Source: Pseudonocardia kunmingensis (GTDB lineage: Bacteria > Actinomycetota > Actinomycetes > Mycobacteriales > Pseudonocardiaceae). Taken from it: a DNA stretch of 64,000 nt. Positions 60,487 to 64,000 of the stretch are shown in pieces. The DNA lies in assembly GCF_006716445.1 (NCBI RefSeq), contig NZ_VFPA01000001.1:992001-1056000 (forward strand), in the 5' to 3' direction. The notes under the pieces were generated by a model. It did not search any database. It saw nothing but the letters and a program-made list of their open reading frames with translations, and was not told the DNA's origin. Made by a program: the position numbers and the translations under genes. The stretch's first letter is position 1, and every line of letters starts with the position of its first letter.

Positions 60487-61671
60487 GTGTACCGGGTGAT
60501 CTCCCACCGCACGAGCCGCCGGTTGGAGCGCTGGGGCCTGAGCGGCGCCGGCCCGCTCGCCTCCTCGGCCACCGCATGGCTGGCCCGGGAGCTGACCCGC
60601 CGCCGCGCCACCTCCGTCGCGGGTCCGCTGGTCCGCATCGCTGCCGGCGCGCCCGGCCCCAGCGCCGGACGGGCGTTGGCCGCGCTGGACCGGATGAGCG
60701 CGGACCCCGAGGTCTTCGGCGAGATCGCCTTCCAGTGCCTGCTGCAGTCGGGCGGCCCGCACTCGGACCAGTCGGCGCGGGTGTGGTCGTCGGTGGCCGC
60801 GCCGCTGCTGCTCGCGCCCACCCCACCCGGTCGCCACGTGCCGCACGTCCGGCTCATCGCGTTCCTCGACGCCGGCCCGGAGCCCGCCGGCGGGCGCGAC
60901 GTTCGCGAGCGCCTCGTCAGCTCGCTGGTGATGGGCGCCTCCTCCGACTCCCCCCGCCGCGAGGATCTGCAGGACCTCCTCTCGACGACCGATCACCCGT
61001 TGATCCTCGACGCGCTGGCGGCGCCGTGGCGCCGCCCCCACTTCCTGCCCGACCCGCTCGCCGCCGAGGCCGCGGTCGCGAACCCCCACCTCGTCCCACG
61101 GGAGCGGGACGACGTGCTCCTCGCCGTCGCGAAGGGCCGCCTCGACCTGATCGACGACGAGCACGCCGGGACGGCCGACGCGCTGGTGCGCGGCACCGGT
61201 CTGACCGGAACAGGTCTGGCCGAGCGGTACCGCCGGTCCCTGCGGCGGCTGGGGCCCGGCGCGGCTCGCGAGCGGGTGTGCGAGCTCGCGCAGCGGCGGT
61301 CGTACCCCGACCACGTCGAGCCGCTGGCGGCGGCGATCGACGCCGGCTACCTCCCGGCGGACGAGCGGAAGCGCGTCCTGTTCCTCTACCGGACCGAGCA
61401 GTGGGAACGCTACGAGTCGGCCGACCCGGACGGGCAGCTGCTCTACGAGATCTGGCTCGAGTCGCACCGTTCCCACGACTGGTACCTGCACAACCTGTCC
61501 GACGTGATCAGCGAGGCCGCCCGCCGCGCCGGCCGCGCCGACCCGCTGGATCGGTACCTCGCGACCCGGCCCGTGCGCGACACCGATCCCGACGGGCCGC
61601 GACCCGCCCGGCACCGGCCGATCGGCGGCATCAGCGGGGCGTGGGGCGACTCCGGCAGCGTGCACACCTGA
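60487..61671 (+). CDS. Hypothetical helical-repeat-like protein
   Basis: About 394 residues from GTG 60487; GTG 60418 with GGAGAGG upstream is the alternative (417 residues). The protein is Arg/Leu/Ala-rich and mostly helical, with repeated short helix pairs: [60 protein letters not shown] and [20 protein letters not shown]. This resembles HEAT-like arrays, as in many large actinobacterial hypotheticals. No signal peptide or membrane helix. No function recognised. It diverges from selO. Confidence 0.65.
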   Translation: MYRVISHRTSRRLERWGLSGAGPLASSATAWLARELTRRRATSVAGPLVRIAAGAPGPSAGRALAALDRMSADPEVFGEIAFQCLLQSGGPHSDQSARVWSSVAAPLLLAPTPPGRHVPHVRLIAFLDAGPEPAGGRDVRERLVSSLVMGASSDSPRREDLQDLLSTTDHPLILDALAAPWRRPHFLPDPLAAEAAVANPHLVPRERDDVLLAVAKGRLDLIDDEHAGTADALVRGTGLTGTGLAERYRRSLRRLGPGAARERVCELAQRRSYPDHVEPLAAAIDAGYLPADERKRVLFLYRTEQWERYESADPDGQLLYEIWLESHRSHDWYLHNLSDVISEAARRAGRADPLDRYLATRPVRDTDPDGPRPARHRPIGGISGAWGDSGSVHT

Positions 61672-61678
61672 CCCGTCG

Positions 61679-62881
61679 TCACCGCTTCCGCAGCAGGCCC
61701 GCGGCGACGGCGAGCAGCAGGCCGGAGCAGGCGACGAGCGGCGGGGCGAGCCCCCAGGTGTCGGCCGCCCAGCCCGCCGCCGCGGTTCCCAGTGACGTCG
61801 CGGCCAGCCCTGCCGCGATCACGAGCGTGACGGCGGCCGCGGGTGCCTCGGGCGTGCACCGCTGCAGGTCGATGAAGCAGCGCACCGCGATCGGGCCGCC
61901 GCACATCCCGAAGCCGAACACGACGACGGCCAGGAACGGCACACCCGGCGCCACCGCGGCCGCCACGAGCGCTGCCGCCTCCGCGGCCAGCAGCGCCGGG
62001 AGCAGCCTGCGACCGCCGACGGCCCGCGCCCGGCTCCCGTACAGCACGGTCCCGAGCAGGCTTCCCGCGGTCAGCAGCGCGTACAGCAGCCCGGCCTGCG
62101 CGGGAGCGCCCGCAGCGTCCACCGCTGCCGCGCTCGTGACCTGCAGGACCCCGAGCGCCGTGCCCGGCACCGACATCGCCACCACGATCACCCGGACGCC
62201 GGGGATCGCGAGCGGGCCCAGCAGCCCGGCCGCGCGGCCCCGCTCCCGCAGCGGCGGGCGCGGCCGCCACCGGCGGGCCGCACCGCTGCGGGCGAACATC
62301 CACGCGCCGGCGACGGCGAACCCCGCCGCGCCCAGCACGGCGACCTCGACCGGGAGAACCGCGATCACCAGCGCGAGCAGCAAGGGCCCGGCCACCACGG
62401 GCAGCTCGAACACCACCGACGACACCGCGTTGGCCGCCGGCAGCAGCTCCCGCCGGACCAGCGACGGCCACATCGCGCGCAGCGCGCCGTTGACCTGCGG
62501 CTCACCGGCCCCGATCGCGAACGCGAGGGCCGCCAGCACGGGCAGCGGTGCCCCCGTCCCGGCCACCGCCACGAACGCCACGGAGGCGACGGCACGCAGC
62601 GCCGAGCTCACTGCGAGGACCCGCCGTGGCCCGATCCGGTCGAGGAGGCGCCCCTGCACGAGCATGCCGACGACGGTGCCGATCCCCAGCACCGCCACGA
62701 CGGCCCCGGCCGCGGCGAAGCTCCCGCTGCGCTGTTGCACGAGCAGCAGCAGGCTGAGCCCGAGCATCCCGATCGGTACCGACGCGACCGCGGCGCCGAG
62801 CGCGGGCACCGCCACCCAGGGCGTTCTCAGCACCCGCAGGTAGGCCCGCAGACCGGGCGCGGCGGCAACGGGTTCGGACAT
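61679..62881 (-). CDS. Major facilitator superfamily transporter
   Basis: 400 residues with about 12 hydrophobic segments, for example GAAVASVPIGMLGLSLLLLV, AGAVVAVLGIGTVVGMLVQG, AVLGAAGFAVAGAWMFARSG and AAAVTLVIAAGLAATSLGTA. The MFS loop motif between helices 2 and 3 is QGRLLDRIGPRRVL. Efflux pump-like; substrate unknown. ATG at 62881 is preferred to the GTG six codons upstream. Convergent 7 bp from the helical-repeat gene. Confidence 0.9.
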   Translation of the reverse strand: MSEPVAAAPGLRAYLRVLRTPWVAVPALGAAVASVPIGMLGLSLLLLVQQRSGSFAAAGAVVAVLGIGTVVGMLVQGRLLDRIGPRRVLAVSSALRAVASVAFVAVAGTGAPLPVLAALAFAIGAGEPQVNGALRAMWPSLVRRELLPAANAVSSVVFELPVVAGPLLLALVIAVLPVEVAVLGAAGFAVAGAWMFARSGAARRWRPRPPLRERGRAAGLLGPLAIPGVRVIVVAMSVPGTALGVLQVTSAAAVDAAGAPAQAGLLYALLTAGSLLGTVLYGSRARAVGGRRLLPALLAAEAAALVAAAVAPGVPFLAVVVFGFGMCGGPIAVRCFIDLQRCTPEAPAAAVTLVIAAGLAATSLGTAAAGWAADTWGLAPPLVACSGLLLAVAAGLLRKR

Positions 62882-63152
62882 GGGTGCGGGACAGGTCACG
62901 GGCGTCTCCAGGCATGCCTCGAAGACGCGCCAACCCAGCCACCGGACGCGTGCCTCTCCCGCTTCTGCGGGCGACGCTACCGCCTCGGCAGGCTGCGCCG
63001 CAGCCCCCTCCGGTGATCGAGATCATGCACCTCGGACGGGTGTCACACGTCCGCACGGCCGACCGCGACCGTGCCTGTGCGGAACCGTTCGCGCAGGATG
63101 TCGCACAGCGGCACGGTCCCGGTGGTGCCCGATCCGGACAGGAGTGGCAGTC

Positions 63153-63908
63153 GTGGCGTGGAGCACCCGTGAGATCGCCGAGCTCGCCGGCACCACCGTG
63201 CGTGCGGTGCGGCACTACCACGAGGTCGGGCTGCTCGCCGAGCCGGAACGTCGCGCCAACGGGTACAAGCAGTACGGCGTCGCCCACCTCGTCCGCGTCC
63301 TGCGCATCAAGCGCCTCACCGACCTCGGGTTCTCCCTGTCCCAGATCGCCGCGATGGGAGACGCCGACGACCACCCCGCGGAGGAACTGCGCAGCCTCGA
63401 CGCCGAGCTGGCCGCCACCATCGAACGGCTCCAGCGCGTGCGCGTCGAGCTCGGCCTGATCCTGCGCCGGTCCGCACCGACCGACCTGCCCCCCGACTTC
63501 GCTCCGGCCGCGGCGGAGGCCGGGCTCTCCGACGCCGACCGCTCGCTCGTCGTCGTCATGACCCGCGTGCTCGGCCCCCGGGGCCTGCAGACCTACGCGG
63601 ACATGCTGCAGAACCTGCGCGCCGACCCCACCCTGGGCAAGTTCGACGACCTGCCCCCCGACGCCGACGAACAGACCCGCGACGCGCTGGCCGTGCGCAT
63701 GGCCCCCTACGTCCGCGACCTGCTCGCCGACAACCCCGGGCTCGTCGACGTGAACGCGGACGCACCCGGCGGCTCGCGCTTCGCCCAGGAGACGGCCAAC
63801 CGGGCGATGCACGACCTCTACAACGCCGCCCAGCTCGACGTCCTCCGCCGCACCTACGCGCGACTGCGCGAGATGCCACGACCGGACCAGGGCGAGTCCC
63901 CCGCCTGA
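63153..63908 (+). CDS. MerR-family transcriptional regulator
   Basis: 251 residues. Winged helix TREIAELAGTTVRAVRHYHE and VGLLAEPERRANGYKQYGVA, then the dimer helix LRSLDAELAATIERLQRVRV. The C-terminal region (about 110-250) is a longer effector domain with SDADRSLVVVMTRVLGPRGL and LLADNPGLVDVNADAPGG. GTG at 63153 with AGGAG nine bases upstream. Divergent from the MFS gene about 270 bp away, a possible target. The stop codon lies inside the first unit of a 22-bp repeat array. Confidence 0.9.
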   Translation: MAWSTREIAELAGTTVRAVRHYHEVGLLAEPERRANGYKQYGVAHLVRVLRIKRLTDLGFSLSQIAAMGDADDHPAEELRSLDAELAATIERLQRVRVELGLILRRSAPTDLPPDFAPAAAEAGLSDADRSLVVVMTRVLGPRGLQTYADMLQNLRADPTLGKFDDLPPDADEQTRDALAVRMAPYVRDLLADNPGLVDVNADAPGGSRFAQETANRAMHDLYNAAQLDVLRRTYARLREMPRPDQGESPA

Positions 63909-64000
63909 GCAGCGCGAGCCCCCCGTCTCGACAGCGCGAGTCCCCCGCCTGAGCAGCGCGAGCCCCCCGTCTCGACAGCGCGAGTCCCCCGCCTGAGCAG
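63891..64000. repeat. 22-bp tandem repeat, array 3 (five units, runs off the right edge)
   Basis: Units begin at 63891, 63913, 63935, 63957 and 63979 and alternate between two forms: GCGAGTCCCCCGCCTGAGCAG and GCGAGCCCCCCGTCTCGACAG, each given without its first base. The MerR stop (63906-63908) is in the first unit. The gene-sense core CGAGTC-CCC is the same as in the arrays at 12.5 and 17.2 kb. The array continues past the window. Confidence 0.9.

Noticed and set aside
60414..60857. Minus-strand frame ending [21 protein letters not shown]
   Set aside because: The last 35 residues look protein-like, but the rest does not, and it lies antisense to the better-supported plus-strand gene from 60487 and overlaps the selO upstream region.

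Overview
The window is GC-rich throughout, carries GTG starts and ATGA/GTGA gene overlaps, and encodes protein families typical of sporulating mycelial actinomycetes: an SsgA-family protein, a SAM-dependent methyltransferase of the DUF574 type, DUF397, DUF5709, DUF6158, ECF41/SigJ-type sigma factors and an MbtH protein. A member of Pseudonocardiaceae or a near relative is the best guess, inferred from gene content and not proven. No rRNA, tRNA, CRISPR array or prophage was recognised. One IS5-like insertion sequence is present.

Layout. 0-10 kb is a split cobalamin locus on the minus strand (cobB fragment, cobO, a ChlI/ChlD-type chelatase subunit, cobQ, cobD). An ECF41 sigma factor with YceI and SnoaL-like genes, an aldo-keto reductase, a SURF1 gene and a degenerate repeat field interrupt it. 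10-12.3 kb holds a flavin reductase and the IS. 12.5-24 kb is mixed: acyl-CoA synthetase, lipoprotein, SsgA, TetR with a probable operator, DUF1990, flavodoxin, Rieske/DUF2231, a double-domain SagB-type dehydrogenase, and a second ECF41 sigma factor with an SDR and a membrane protein. 24-30 kb has a MarR/membrane pair and a Ugp-like ABC importer without its ATPase, coupled to a glycerophosphodiesterase. 30-39.6 kb is a nine-gene plus-strand operon behind an IclR regulator: CitE-like lyase, CoA-transferase, MaoC hydratase, acyl-CoA dehydrogenase, luciferase-like oxidoreductase, DctP/DctQ/DctM TRAP transporter and MmgE/PrpD. It reads as uptake and CoA-dependent breakdown of a small, probably C5 or branched, di- or tricarboxylate. 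40-44 kb includes a copper amine oxidase. 44-49.7 kb is a tightly overlapping 2,3-dihydroxybenzoate siderophore-starter operon (dhbA, dhbC, dhbE, isochorismatase, aryl carrier protein, MbtH, siderophore-interacting reductase) with two iron-box-like sites upstream, but no NRPS. 50-64 kb holds a Leu/Val-type dehydrogenase, LysR, MOSC, SDR, an alpha/beta hydrolase divergent from a CGNR regulator, an alpha-hydroxy-acid oxidase, PHP hydrolase, SelO, MFS and MerR genes.

The most unusual feature is the set of short repeats. Three arrays of one 22-bp unit start at the stop codon of three unrelated genes, all in the same orientation relative to the gene. Two further families of long palindromes sit at gene 3' ends; one pair brackets the siderophore operon. 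A roughly 70-bp degenerate tandem repeat fills the SURF1-cobD gap, and its head is found again, inverted, at the end of cobD. These look like stop-codon-associated repeat or terminator families, and I cannot assign them to a known class.
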